A stretch of 64,000 bases of DNA, from contig JAFUYB010000022.1 of the NCBI GenBank assembly GCA_017470735.1, positions 62,001 to 126,000 of the forward strand. The letters are read 5' to 3'. This DNA comes from Lachnospiraceae bacterium. Its GTDB lineage: Bacteria > Bacillota > Clostridia > Lachnospirales > Lachnospiraceae. Made by a program: the position numbers and the translations under genes. The notes beneath the pieces are model-generated. The model was given only the letters and a program-made list of their open reading frames with translations, was not told the DNA's origin and searched no databases. This document shows positions 27,101 through 38,071 of the stretch, one piece after another (positions within the stretch are counted from its first letter, which is position 1; each line of letters opens with the position of its first letter).

Positions 27101-27677
27101 TCTTGGACGGCTTGTCACTCTGCGTCGGCGGTTCGGGCGGATCCTCCCGGCTAATACCCGGCGTTGCAGCTTTGTCCGTATCACCCTGACTTTCGCTTGG
27201 CGTTGCATCTTTGACGGAACCATCACTGCTCTTGCTGGGCGTCACCGCTTCCGGCGGCGCGTCCGGCAGCTCGGGTCCCCTTATTCTTTGACTGGAAAAA
27301 CCGTTCTCGTAGATCTGCTTTTCGTCCAAATACGCGCGGACCGCCGCATTGCCCACCTGCATTCCCACGGCAAGCCCCGCGTAATCCTCATTCAGCGTAT
27401 TGGCAATAATGACCGAAGATGCTTCCTTTGCCGGAATGGTCAGTGGCAAAGTCACATTTTCCTCAACCGTTCCGTCCGCATAGCTTACTGTCCAGCCTTC
27501 CGAGAAATCGTAGGTCTCGCCGAGCGCCTGCTCCGCCTCTTCCACAGAAAAATTGCGGACAACAATCAGCACGATCATCGCCGCAATCAACACAGCAAAA
27601 ACGAGCCATACCCAAAAACGGACATGCTCCAGCTTTTTTATTTTTTGAGATGTCATCTGAGAAAAATTATCCTTCAT
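24186..27677 (-). CDS. Membrane-bound hybrid histidine kinase with receiver and HPt domains
   Basis: A 1163-residue sensor kinase. One membrane segment lies at about residues 21-41, followed by an extracellular region with a Pro/Ser/Lys-rich low-complexity stretch (about 139-215). A block of several membrane helices (about 297-505) resembles a 7TM sensor module. A coiled linker leads to HisKA with the phospho-histidine in NMSHEIRTPINAVLG (about 567), the ATPase domain (DDVRIRQVLTNILTNAVKY, about 680), a receiver domain (about 816-935; KVLVVDDNS, FMDHMMPGMDG, SKPV) and an HPt domain with histidine in VHGMKSSAATVG (about 1022). The start is uncertain: the first ATG abuts AAAAAGG and a second lies at 27654-27656. 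The signal is unknown. Confidence 0.9.
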   Translation of the reverse strand: MKDNFSQMTSQKIKKLEHVRFWVWLVFAVLIAAMIVLIVVRNFSVEEAEQALGETYDFSEGWTVSYADGTVEENVTLPLTIPAKEASSVIIANTLNEDYAGLAVGMQVGNAAVRAYLDEKQIYENGFSSQRIRGPELPDAPPEAVTPSKSSDGSVKDATPSESQGDTDKAATPGISREDPPEPPTQSDKPSKKPEGQKKSKTSKAAEDPEDIRLTEEEKKQQAISTQIDRVKDKIEYRSSSQENYLKTEAGDILIDLNTSISEDTVLVLYFEQAKPESPILIGTPSVAQRDVAVIGVLRASVFPLACCIVIIILSAILVTLDFTRVISRRRTRGLGWLAVLAIDMMLYSFIDTDIPVLFFNNDWFFMVMGEMCYVLVPLFLAWFFARGFRRHYPKRTEVLLWTATLYALSALTLEVTRITYFANISYITLGVQLFTIGMILWMLHDWKRDSQRYKVIWLDVVGYFFLTAAVLMDLLWEHFPETKGLETVLLSSTVLCFVFLTAQHIHIVLFEYREHANAAAKRLAEEMKRVEEKNAQLAVARTEAEEARLEAMQANEAKGSFLANMSHEIRTPINAVLGMDEMILRETKEKDIRGYAMDIFTAGHTLLSLINDILDFSKIESGKMEIVPVDYDLSSMINDLYNMISSRAKAKDLVFEVDVDGALPSRYYGDDVRIRQVLTNILTNAVKYTPEGHVWFRISGRREVDYEILHFEIEDTGIGIKEEDLPKLYEAYRRIEEGRNRHIEGTGLGMNITLQLLQLMDSRLEVESVYGEGSKFYFDLRQRITNDTPLGDFRERILQHVDNYQYTESFIAPDAKVLVVDDNSMNRKVFISLLKPTQIQITEAERGQEAVDLALEQHFDIIFMDHMMPGMDGVEAMQRIKSATDGPCADTPVFVLTANAVAGAKEEYLKAGFDGFISKPVVSERLEEAIRDTLPAGMLVPVEEEDVKQSDAKADNRFIEELPAVDGLDWYYAFMHLPDRDILEHSVQEFATLLPVHAKKLSEMYVRLPDEEAFADYRIQVHGMKSSAATVGIVPLAGMAKVLEFAVRDQDEDVIRRMHPVFMREWESYADKLHGVFGIGEEDDADKPEADMDKVHAMLEMLIAAMEDFDVDQADELVGKLLAYRYGAKLTEKMADLKAAVADLDEELVGQIVREIQAETIA

Positions 27678-27690
27678 CCTTTTTTAGCAT

Positions 27691-28869
27691 TTAATACCGC
27701 ATCACCATATCCACAATCCTTCTTGCCACGGCAAAAACGGGCGTCTCAAACCTCCGGCGGACGCGTTTTAAGTCCTGCCGGACCGGAAGCTGCTGCGGAC
27801 AATGCTTCTCACAGGCGCCGCATCCGACGCACAGACCCGCATAGCTCTTATCCTTCCGCATCGCCGTACACATCAGGTATTCACGGAAGCCCGTGACATA
27901 CCCGTCCGAATAACTGTTGTTGTAGGAAGAAAAACAATTCGGGATGTCCACGCCCTGTGGGCACGGCTGACAGTAGCCGCAGCCCGTGCAGCCGACCTTG
28001 ACCGCCGCATGGATTTCCCGCAATACCCTGTCGTAAACGGCAAGCTCCTTTTTGCTCAAATGATCCGGTCCGCTCTCTGCAGCGATCCGGCAATTCTCCT
28101 CTACCTGGGACAGATCATTCATTCCCGAAAGCACTACGGTCACTTCGGGATGGTTCCAGATCCAGCGGAGTCCCCATTCTGCCGCTGATCGCTGCTGGGG
28201 CATCTTTGAAAATTCCGCCGCCGCTTTCGGCGGAAGATGAACAAGCCTGCCGCCGCGCAGGGGCTCCATCACGACAACGGGAATGCCTTTTTCCCCCGCG
28301 TACTTCAAGCCTTCCACGCCTGCCTGCGCGTGCTCATCCATGTAATTGAACTGGATCTGGCAAAATTCCCAGTCGTAGGCATCCAGCAGCTCCCGGAAGC
28401 TTTCCGTGCCGCCGTGGAACGAAAATCCGATATTGCGGATGGCGCCCGACTTCTTTTTCTGCTCGATCCACTCTATGATGCCAAGCTCCGCCAGGCGGTT
28501 CCAGCTCTGCCGGTCGTTCATCATATGCATCAGATAATAGTCAATATAATCTGTCTGCAGCCGCTCTAATTCTTCATCAAAATAGCGGTCAAAATCCGCT
28601 GTCTGCTTTACCCGGTAGTGCGGCAGCTTCGTCGCAATGGAAATCTGCTCACGGCATCCGTAGCGTTTTATGAACTTTCCAAGGCAGACTTCACTGCCCG
28701 GATAGACATAGGCGGTATCAAAATAATTGACGCCCAGATCGAGCGCGCGCTTCATCTCGCGCTCCGCCTTGTCCTGGTCGATACTGCCGCCCTTTCGCGT
28801 AAACCGCATGCAGCCGAAGCCCAGCACCGATAGCTTTTGATTCTTTTTTTGATTCAGCCGGTATTGCAT
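27691..28869 (-). CDS. Aldo/keto reductase with C-terminal [4Fe-4S] ferredoxin-like domain
   Basis: A 392-residue oxidoreductase. Residues 1-270 form an aldo/keto reductase barrel with the catalytic aspartate and tyrosine in FDTAYVYPG, the lysine in ATKLPHY and a histidine in YLMHMMND. The C-terminus carries two cysteine motifs, CTGCGYCQPCPQG and CVGCGACEKHCPQQLPVR, for two iron-sulfur clusters. This architecture is common in Clostridia; the substrate is unknown. The gene starts 8 bp after the HypB-like gene and ends 13 bp before the hybrid kinase, so the three may share a transcript. Confidence 0.9.
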   Translation of the reverse strand: MQYRLNQKKNQKLSVLGFGCMRFTRKGGSIDQDKAEREMKRALDLGVNYFDTAYVYPGSEVCLGKFIKRYGCREQISIATKLPHYRVKQTADFDRYFDEELERLQTDYIDYYLMHMMNDRQSWNRLAELGIIEWIEQKKKSGAIRNIGFSFHGGTESFRELLDAYDWEFCQIQFNYMDEHAQAGVEGLKYAGEKGIPVVVMEPLRGGRLVHLPPKAAAEFSKMPQQRSAAEWGLRWIWNHPEVTVVLSGMNDLSQVEENCRIAAESGPDHLSKKELAVYDRVLREIHAAVKVGCTGCGYCQPCPQGVDIPNCFSSYNNSYSDGYVTGFREYLMCTAMRKDKSYAGLCVGCGACEKHCPQQLPVRQDLKRVRRRFETPVFAVARRIVDMVMRY

Positions 28870-28877
28870 ACTAATTC

Positions 28878-29552
28878 TTATTGCCCCACTTGCTTAAGGA
28901 TATGCCCGGACAGCCATTCCACCCATTCACCGATGCCTTCCCCGGTCTTTGCGGATACCACAAATACCTGGGCGTTTTCATTGACCGCGTGGATGTTTTT
29001 TTTGCACTTTTCCAAATCAAACCCTGTCACGCCGGCAAGGTCTGATTTGTTGATCAGCACAGCATCGCAGATCGCGAACATATAGGAATATTTCAAGGAG
29101 GTGTTTGGCCCGCCGGTCGCGGATACGACGACGACATTCATCGTCGAACCGGTATCCCAAGCCGCCGCCGAGATCAGGACCCCCAGATTCTCCAGCATCA
29201 CGACATTGACATCCTCCGGGATCAGCTCCATCAGTCCCGAGCGGGAACCTTCTGCCGACACATACGGCCACATGCCTCCGACATGGAGCTGCAGCACATG
29301 ATCGCAGACTTCCCCGATCCGTTCCGCATCGAGTGTCGTGTCTAAATCGGTGCACATACAGCCCACCTGGAATGAATTGGTAAGCTGGGGGATGGTCTGC
29401 CGCAGCAGCTCTGTCTTTCCGGAACCGGGCGCGCCCATCAAGTTGAGCATGAAGATGCCCATGTCTTTTAGCTGGTCGCGCAGTTCCGCGGCTGCCTCGT
29501 CATTGGTCAGGGCGTCGGCTTCTTCCAGCTCGATTATTTTTATGTCGCTCAT
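28878..29552 (-). CDS. HypB/UreG-family GTPase lacking the HypB metal-site residues
   Basis: A 224-residue G3E-type GTPase most like HypB, which delivers nickel to NiFe hydrogenase. The P-loop GAPGSGKTELL, CTDLDTTLDAERI, SLKYSYMFAICDAVLINKSDL and FVVSAKTGEG are clear. The usual metal-binding CH of HypB (in GKGCHLDA) is replaced by GGMWPYVSAEG. The cysteine of ENVGNLVCP is missing (LENLGVLISAA), and there is no N-terminal CxxCGC motif. No hyp or hydrogenase genes are nearby. It is therefore a paralogue whose cargo is unclear. A consensus ribosome-binding site (AGGAGGAA) precedes the ATG. Confidence 0.82.
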   Translation of the reverse strand: MSDIKIIELEEADALTNDEAAAELRDQLKDMGIFMLNLMGAPGSGKTELLRQTIPQLTNSFQVGCMCTDLDTTLDAERIGEVCDHVLQLHVGGMWPYVSAEGSRSGLMELIPEDVNVVMLENLGVLISAAAWDTGSTMNVVVVSATGGPNTSLKYSYMFAICDAVLINKSDLAGVTGFDLEKCKKNIHAVNENAQVFVVSAKTGEGIGEWVEWLSGHILKQVGQ

Positions 29553-29576
29553 TGGTTTCCTCCTACACCTGCGTAC

Positions 29577-30191
29577 TCACTTTTCTGTATCCGTCAATAA
29601 ATAATCCAGTTCTTGCTCTAATTGTTCTTCAGATGTTACTAATATCCCGTCCATCCCCGTCGCTACCGCGCCGTCGATATTTTCGGGACGGTCGTCAAAA
29701 AACAGGCTCTCCGCGGGCAGTATGTCGCATTCGCGGTACAGCGCTTCGTAGATGCGGCGGTCCGGTTTGCCGATGTGGATCATGCAGGATACCATCTTGC
29801 CCAAGATGCGATCCATGAATGGTATCAGCTTCGTATGCGCATCAAAAAGCACGCTTGAGTAATTGGACAGAATGCAGATCCGCCTGCCCTGTGCCATCAG
29901 CTTTTCAATCCGTTCATAGACCCCCGGCCTTGCCACGGGCATCAATTCTTTATGATACAGAAAATACCGGATTTCCTCGGCGTAAGACGGATTCTTTTCA
30001 ATAAACTTTGCCGCCACCTCTTCGTATGACCAGTTCTCCAGATCAAACTCCAGCCACAGCGGATCGTGGAACATCATATCGTAAAAATCTTCGGCTTCTT
30101 TGGGCGTCATCCCGTAATCGACCATCATCTCTTTCCAACGGTAGGACAACAGGACATGCCCCACATCAAACACCAAATTCCGGTACCGCAT
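29577..30191 (-). CDS. HAD-superfamily phosphatase (subfamily IA)
   Basis: A 204-residue haloacid dehalogenase-type hydrolase. Motif I is FDVGHVLL, with the second aspartate replaced by glycine as in YihX-like and epoxide hydrolase N-terminal relatives. Motif II is ILSNYS, motif III HIGKPDRRIYEAL and motif IV FFDDRPEN. The substrate is unknown, probably a small phosphorylated metabolite. The ATG at 30189-30191 has AAAGGAAG upstream. It has its own promoter (30225-30254) that overlaps the ppdK terminator, and the HypB-like gene starts 24 bp after its stop. Confidence 0.88.
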   Translation of the reverse strand: MRYRNLVFDVGHVLLSYRWKEMMVDYGMTPKEAEDFYDMMFHDPLWLEFDLENWSYEEVAAKFIEKNPSYAEEIRYFLYHKELMPVARPGVYERIEKLMAQGRRICILSNYSSVLFDAHTKLIPFMDRILGKMVSCMIHIGKPDRRIYEALYRECDILPAESLFFDDRPENIDGAVATGMDGILVTSEEQLEQELDYLLTDTEK

Positions 30192-30224
30192 TGCTTGCTT
30201 CCTTTCTACTGACATACATCATTC

Positions 30225-30254
30225 AGTATAGCATAGCAATCCTCATTTCCGCAA
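30225..30254 (-). promoter_or_regulatory. Candidate promoter of the HAD phosphatase gene
   Basis: Minus-strand -35 TTGCGG (30249-30254), an 18-base spacer and -10 TATACT (30225-30230) with an upstream TGC. It directly follows the ppdK terminator, as expected for a new transcription unit. Confidence 0.6.
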
Positions 30255-30255
30255 C

Positions 30256-30294
30256 AAAAAAGAGGCTCCGCCATGCAGCGGAACCCCCTTTTTT
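30256..30294 (-). terminator. Intrinsic terminator of ppdK
   Basis: On the minus strand GGTTCCGC pairs with GCGGAGCC (one G-U) around a six-base loop, followed by six T. It lies about 40 bp after the ppdK stop codon. Confidence 0.9.
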
Positions 30295-30332
30295 TACTTC
30301 TTAATGAAGATTCTTATGAAGATTTCTCTTTA

Positions 30333-33062
<2,730 letters not shown>

Positions 33063-33151
33063 TTCGTCTCCTCCTACATTATGATAAAATAAATATTGTA
33101 ACCCGTGTCTCATTCTGCCCACCCGAAGGCGCGCACATACACGCAACGATT

Positions 33152-33179
33152 ATTGTAACACAAATTCAAAGATATTCAA
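33152..33179 (-). promoter_or_regulatory. ppdK: Promoter of ppdK
   Basis: Minus-strand -35 TTGAAT (33174-33179), a 16-base spacer and -10 TACAAT (33152-33157). It is located between the permease gene stop (33188) and ppdK, with a leader of about 80-90 nt. Confidence 0.7.
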
Positions 33180-33187
33180 GCCCTATT

Positions 33188-34447
33188 CTACTCCCGGCGC
33201 AGCGCCTCGATCGGGCTGAGCCGTGACGCCTTGATCGACGGGATCAGTCCGAACACGACGCCGATCACCACCGAAAAGACGACCGAAACGACGATCGCCG
33301 GAATACTGATCCCCACCGGCGTGTCCGTGATCCGCGAAATGATGCCCGCCAGGATAATGCCGAAAATAATACCGAAAATGCCTCCCAAAAGTGTCAGCAC
33401 CGCCGATTCCGTCAAAAACTGCGCCAGTATCCGCATCCGCTTCGCGCCGAGCGACCGTTTGAGTCCGATCTCCCTTGTCCGCTCCGTGACCGACACCAGC
33501 ATGATGTTCATGACACCGATGCCGCCGACAAGCAGCGCAATGCTCGCCACCCAGATCAGAAGGCTGTTGGTGCTGTTGGACAGCTGCTGCTGGCTTTTCG
33601 CTTCCTCTGTCATGTCCGCCGCCTGGTAATTGGTATGGGAGCCGGCAGCCTTGGTAATGCTCTCCCGCATGATATTCTGCGCTTCCCTGCCGACCGCGGA
33701 CATGTACTCAGTACTCTCCGCGCGGACATAAGCGTTCTGAGGCTCGTCAAAATTGTAGACGATCGGCCAGCAGGCATCCGGCAGAAGTACCGTGCCGTAG
33801 GTGCTTTCCTCATAGATCTGATAGTCATCCAAAGTCTTGATATCCGGTATAAAATCCTGCTTTGCCTCAAACAGCCCTACCACGACAAACGGCTCACTTT
33901 TGATCTCAATCGTCTCTCCGATCGGATCGCGCCCGTTGAACAAAATTTCCGCTGCCGCTGTATCGAGCATCACGACTTTACGGTAATTCGTCCGATCCGA
34001 TTCGATAAAATGACGTCCTTTGTAAACGACATACCCATAGGTATTCAAAAAATGATCATCAATCCCATAGACCCGCGCGTCATCCAGCCTGAGCTGCCCA
34101 TGCGTGATGAATTCCGCATAGATCCGCGAATAAAAAAAACTTGCGTCCACGACATGCCGTATATTACGGATCCGCTCCTTCTGCTCGTCTGAAATCAAAG
34201 ATACGCCCTGTGGCATGCCGGAATAGCCGTCAAATTCAAATTCCGCCGTTCCCTGCATCAGCTTGATCTCGACATTGTTGTTGCCTTTACCGACCAGATT
34301 TTCCATGATCTGGTCATTCGTTCCCTTGATCGTCGATACGATCGCAATGATCGACGCGATCCCGATGATCACGCCAAGCATTGTCAGAAACGAACGCATC
34401 TTGTGCGTCCAGATCTCCTGCAGGGCTTCGATAATATTTTCACGCAT
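33188..34447 (-). CDS. ABC transporter permease, MacB/FtsX type
   Basis: A 419-residue permease with one N-terminal membrane segment, a large extracellular MacB-core domain (about residues 50-280) and three C-terminal membrane segments. The conserved ERTREIGLKRSLGAK coupling segment lies between them. It forms the membrane part of a MacAB-like exporter with the ATPase at 35982-36650 and the two adaptors. The ATG at 34445-34447 follows GGGAG; the upstream ATG at 34477 lacks a site. Adaptor 2 ends 45 bp upstream. The exported substrate (peptide, lipid or drug) cannot be read from sequence. Confidence 0.9.
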   Translation of the reverse strand: MRENIIEALQEIWTHKMRSFLTMLGVIIGIASIIAIVSTIKGTNDQIMENLVGKGNNNVEIKLMQGTAEFEFDGYSGMPQGVSLISDEQKERIRNIRHVVDASFFYSRIYAEFITHGQLRLDDARVYGIDDHFLNTYGYVVYKGRHFIESDRTNYRKVVMLDTAAAEILFNGRDPIGETIEIKSEPFVVVGLFEAKQDFIPDIKTLDDYQIYEESTYGTVLLPDACWPIVYNFDEPQNAYVRAESTEYMSAVGREAQNIMRESITKAAGSHTNYQAADMTEEAKSQQQLSNSTNSLLIWVASIALLVGGIGVMNIMLVSVTERTREIGLKRSLGAKRMRILAQFLTESAVLTLLGGIFGIIFGIILAGIISRITDTPVGISIPAIVVSVVFSVVIGVVFGLIPSIKASRLSPIEALRRE

Positions 34448-34492
34448 GACTTTGCTTCTCCCATTTATATGCTTCACGCCGATGCATTCCCG

Positions 34493-35938
34493 TCAATAAT
34501 AATCTTCGTACAGATCGTCAATCTCGCCTTCCACAGTGTTTGCTCCCTCGCGAACGCCCTCGCTGTACGGAAATGCAATATAATCGTCCTCCGTAATGCC
34601 GCCGGTTACGATATAAGTCTCTGTCTCCTGACCGGTAACCTCAAGTTCCTGCTTTATGAGTTTGCCATTTTCATCTGCCTTGTAAACATACTTTTTCCCG
34701 CCCTCATTGACAACAAATGCCTTGTAGAGATAAATGGGGTCTTTTTCGTCCTCATCCCCTTCATACTCTTCCGGCTTTGTCAATGAAACCTCGACGCTGT
34801 CCCCATCCGACAATTTGACATTGTCCTTTTCGATCCGTGCCGTCATCGGGTAGTACGAATCGTCCGTCTCATCATCAGAATAATGCTGCGCCAGTTCCGG
34901 CGACGCGTAAGGGGAAATATCCGTAATCTTTGCCGGATAGACCTTGCCGCTGTGCCAGCTCTTCACATAGATTTTGCTGCCAATATCGACGGTTCCCAAT
35001 GTCCACTCATTAAGCGCTGTTTCCACAAAGAAACCTTCAAACGTAGAAACTGTAATGACAACCTCTCCTGCCTCAAGATTCTTTTTTTTCGGATTGTTGA
35101 CCTGCGTCACCACGCCGTCGAGCGTGGATGTCACCGTATCGTCCGCTACTGCTTTCTGCGCCGCTGCCAGATTGGCGTTTGCCTCCGCAAGGTCAGTCGT
35201 CAGGCTTCGGATTTCATTTTCCGCTTCAATCTTTGCCTTACGCAGTTCCACTGCAGAGTAAACCTCCCCTGCATTGTCCACATAGACCACCTCGCCCGGC
35301 TGGTAATCAGATAAATCCGGTCCCGTATCCTCAGCGCCATCCTCTGCCGCACCGGCTTCCGGATCTTCGCTTTCCGCGGCGGACTCATTTGACTCATCTG
35401 CTGACGCATCCTCGCCATCCGCCGGAGCCTTGGCCGTATCTTCGTCCTCTTTTTCTATCGAACCGCCTTCTTCTGTTTCCTCTTCATCCTCCGGCTCTTC
35501 TTCCTCTTCCGGTACGACAAGCTGCTGCACGGCATTTAATGTATCAAGCGTCCTCTGTGCCCGCTTTAATCCCACTTCCACGCTGCGGACATCCAGTTCT
35601 TTTTGCTCCAGCTCTTCCGCTGCCTGTTGGGAATCATAAAGGATCAGCGGCGACCCTTTCTGAACCCTGGCGCCTTTTTTTACTTGAATCTTGACAATCG
35701 GTTTATCCGGATCATAAAGCACTGACTGGGAAGAACCTGTCGTAACCCTGCCGTCTATCGTATTCGAATAATCGTCCTCACTGCCATAATCCGCGTCACT
35801 GACCGGAATCACAAGGATATCCTCCTTATTCGATGCCGATATCCCGTAAATCACTCCGGCTATCGCAGCAAATACTGCTGCCATACTCACCACAGCGACT
35901 AAGATTTTCATCTGCAAAGACCATTTATTCCTTGTCAT
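34493..35938 (-). CDS. Membrane-fusion (HlyD/MacA-like) adaptor subunit with acidic insert
   Basis: A 481-residue protein with one N-terminal membrane segment (about residues 10-30), a split barrel-sandwich domain and coiled-coil hairpin. A very acidic low-complexity insert (about residues 145-215, Glu/Asp/Ala/Ser) sits between the two helices of the hairpin. VTSTLDGVVTQVNNP marks the returning half of the barrel-sandwich domain. In Gram-positives such adaptors work with MacB-type permeases without an outer-membrane channel. The ATG at 35936-35938 has AAGGAAA upstream. It lies between the ATPase and permease genes in the exporter operon. Confidence 0.85.
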   Translation of the reverse strand: MTRNKWSLQMKILVAVVSMAAVFAAIAGVIYGISASNKEDILVIPVSDADYGSEDDYSNTIDGRVTTGSSQSVLYDPDKPIVKIQVKKGARVQKGSPLILYDSQQAAEELEQKELDVRSVEVGLKRAQRTLDTLNAVQQLVVPEEEEEPEDEEETEEGGSIEKEDEDTAKAPADGEDASADESNESAAESEDPEAGAAEDGAEDTGPDLSDYQPGEVVYVDNAGEVYSAVELRKAKIEAENEIRSLTTDLAEANANLAAAQKAVADDTVTSTLDGVVTQVNNPKKKNLEAGEVVITVSTFEGFFVETALNEWTLGTVDIGSKIYVKSWHSGKVYPAKITDISPYASPELAQHYSDDETDDSYYPMTARIEKDNVKLSDGDSVEVSLTKPEEYEGDEDEKDPIYLYKAFVVNEGGKKYVYKADENGKLIKQELEVTGQETETYIVTGGITEDDYIAFPYSEGVREGANTVEGEIDDLYEDYY

Positions 35939-35981
35939 TTTGCCGATTTCCTTCCTGCATCCATTTAAGTCCGCTAAACAA

Positions 35982-36650
35982 TTACCCTTCTTCCAGTACG
36001 CCGTCAAGCATCTTTGCCTGCCGTTTCGCGTGCGCCGCGATCTGCGCATCATGCGTGATCATAATGATCGTAATTCCCTCGTCATTGAGTGCCTGAAAAA
36101 GATCCATCACTGCCTTGCCCGACGCCGAATCCAACGCCCCTGTCGGTTCATCCGCCAGCAGTATCCGCGGACGGTTGATGATCGCGCGGGCAATCGCCAC
36201 CCGCTGCTTCTGTCCGCCGGAAAGCTGGTTCGGACGGAAGGCCAGCCGTTCGCCAAGCCCCACGCGCTCCAAAGCTTCTTTTGCCCTCTGCTCGCGCTCC
36301 GCTTTTTCCACTCCGGCATACATCAGAGGCATACTCACATTTTTCATCGCGGACATTGAACCGAGCAGCTCAAAATTCTGAAACACGAATCCGAGCTTGT
36401 GCAGCCGCAGATCTGAGAGCTGATTGTCCGTATACGCGCTGACATCCTCGCCGTCGAGGATCATTTTCCCCTTGGTCGCCACATCCAGACAGCCGATCAG
36501 ATTCATCATCGTCGTCTTTCCGCTTCCCGACGGTCCGGTGATCGCTATGTACTCTCCCTCATCTACCGAAAAATTGATGTCCTTTAACACCGGTACATCC
36601 ATCTCGCCCTGCAGATAATTTTTATAAATATGCTGCATTTGAAGTATCAC
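35982..36650 (-). CDS. ABC transporter ATP-binding protein, MacB/LolD type
   Basis: A 222-residue nucleotide-binding subunit. Walker A is [15 protein letters not shown], the signature is [15 protein letters not shown], Walker B with D-loop is [16 protein letters not shown], and the switch histidine lies in IIMITHDAQ. It is the typical LolD/MacB subfamily associated with FtsX-type permeases. It directly follows adaptor 1 (stop at 36651) and precedes adaptor 2 and the permease, which share the operon. The substrate is unknown. Confidence 0.95.
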   Translation of the reverse strand: MILQMQHIYKNYLQGEMDVPVLKDINFSVDEGEYIAITGPSGSGKTTMMNLIGCLDVATKGKMILDGEDVSAYTDNQLSDLRLHKLGFVFQNFELLGSMSAMKNVSMPLMYAGVEKAEREQRAKEALERVGLGERLAFRPNQLSGGQKQRVAIARAIINRPRILLADEPTGALDSASGKAVMDLFQALNDEGITIIMITHDAQIAAHAKRQAKMLDGVLEEG

Positions 36651-37913
36651 TTACTCGTCATCCTCCTCATCATCTTCTTCGTCGTCGCTGTCCTCGTCAT
36701 CTTCGGCATTTTCATCGTCATCCTTCGCGTTCATATCGACCGTCTTCATGCCCGCGTGCACATTCTCATCCGGCTGCGCCAGATAATCCGCCATCGTAAT
36801 GCCGTCCTCAATCCGGTAACGGTCCGCGTCTTCATTGTATTCGCCCAATGTCACCGACCGCTTCTCCAGGCGGCCGCTGCCGTTGTCCGCCCAGACATAA
36901 GGATCGTCGGTCTCTAAATCCACGATCATATAGGAATCCAGCTCGATCACTTCCTCCGGATTTTTCTTGAGCTGTCCGACATTTTCCTCAACATAGACAT
37001 GCTGACCGACCGCAAGTCCTTCTGTCTTTTTCAGACTGATGTAAAACGGATAATTGGATGATACCGTCATTTCATCGCCGTCCTCGTCATATTCTTCGGC
37101 GGAAGCTAAAGTATTTTCTTTATCAATATTTGTAATCTTTCCCTTCCAATGGATATCATTGCTCACGCGGGAAAAGATAATGACTTTTTCGCCCTCATAG
37201 AGACTGGACAGATTCTGCTCGTTGACCTTCGCCTTGATCTGAAAGGTATTGATGTCCACAATCGTCAGGCCGCCGGAACTCTCACCCTCTTCCGTTTCAT
37301 TCCCGAGCGATTTGACGACACCGCTGATCTCACTGGTGACCGTATCGCTGGCAAGAGAGTCTTCCATATTTTTTACTTCTTCCTGCTTCGTGGCAATTTC
37401 TGTATCCTTATTGCGCATGTCAATCTGCTTTTGCTGGATGTTTATCGCCAGTTCCTCTGCTGCCAGGTCATCCGTTGCCTCATTCCGCTCTGTATTCAAT
37501 TCCGCGATATCGGCATTCATTGCGGCCCGCTCGTCCTGCATCCTCTGCAGTTCCAGCCTTGCATTGGCGATCTCTTCCTCTTTTTGGGAATTGTCATAGA
37601 CTAAAAGGGGCGTACCGACCTCGACTTTGTCGCCGACCTTGACCTTATACTCCTTGACCGGCCGCCCATCGAGAGTCGCCGTCCACGAATTGTTGGACTC
37701 CACAATGCCCTGGAAGCGGTTGCGCATGCCGTTTTCCAGATTGCCCATCAGCCCGGAAACAGACGATACATAAACTTCCTCATTGGCATCTTCCGAAAAC
37801 AGAAGCTCATAGATCCCTACGCCCGCGCCAATACAGATAATGACCGCGATGATCACGCCAAGTATTGTCCGGTTCCTTTTATTGTTCAATCCCGTATCCT
37901 TTTCCTGATTCAT
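36651..37913 (-). CDS. Membrane-fusion (HlyD/MacA-like) adaptor subunit 1 with acidic tail
   Basis: A 420-residue protein: short cytoplasmic N-terminus, one membrane segment (about residues 17-38), a barrel-sandwich half (VKVGDKVEVGTPLLVYDN), a coiled-coil hairpin (about 115-195), the second half (SDTVTSEISGVVKSLG), a beta-barrel domain and an extremely acidic C-terminal tail of about 25 Asp/Glu. The ATG at 37911-37913 has GGAG upstream. It is the first gene of the exporter operon and abuts the ATPase gene. It is distinct in sequence from the second adaptor, so the two may form a mixed ring. Confidence 0.86.
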   Translation of the reverse strand: MNQEKDTGLNNKRNRTILGVIIAVIICIGAGVGIYELLFSEDANEEVYVSSVSGLMGNLENGMRNRFQGIVESNNSWTATLDGRPVKEYKVKVGDKVEVGTPLLVYDNSQKEEEIANARLELQRMQDERAAMNADIAELNTERNEATDDLAAEELAINIQQKQIDMRNKDTEIATKQEEVKNMEDSLASDTVTSEISGVVKSLGNETEEGESSGGLTIVDINTFQIKAKVNEQNLSSLYEGEKVIIFSRVSNDIHWKGKITNIDKENTLASAEEYDEDGDEMTVSSNYPFYISLKKTEGLAVGQHVYVEENVGQLKKNPEEVIELDSYMIVDLETDDPYVWADNGSGRLEKRSVTLGEYNEDADRYRIEDGITMADYLAQPDENVHAGMKTVDMNAKDDDENAEDDEDSDDEEDDEEDDE

Positions 37914-37981
37914 ATACCCATCTCCACTGTAACCAATCCGTATTCTGGACAGCCACTCACCAACAATTACTTTATCGCACG

Positions 37982-38011
37982 AAAAGCCCGACACCTATCT
38001 GCCGGGCTTTT
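37982..38011 (-). terminator. Intrinsic terminator of the acidic-tailed protein gene
   Basis: A 9-bp perfect stem, AAAAGCCCG with CGGGCTTTT, around a 12-base loop. Both sides end in A/T runs, so it may be bidirectional. It separates the acidic protein gene from the exporter operon. Confidence 0.85.
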
Positions 38012-38071
38012 GCAAAGCGTTCCACCGCTGCATTGCATTCACTCTGTAACCGCAGCGCATGATACCGCTAA

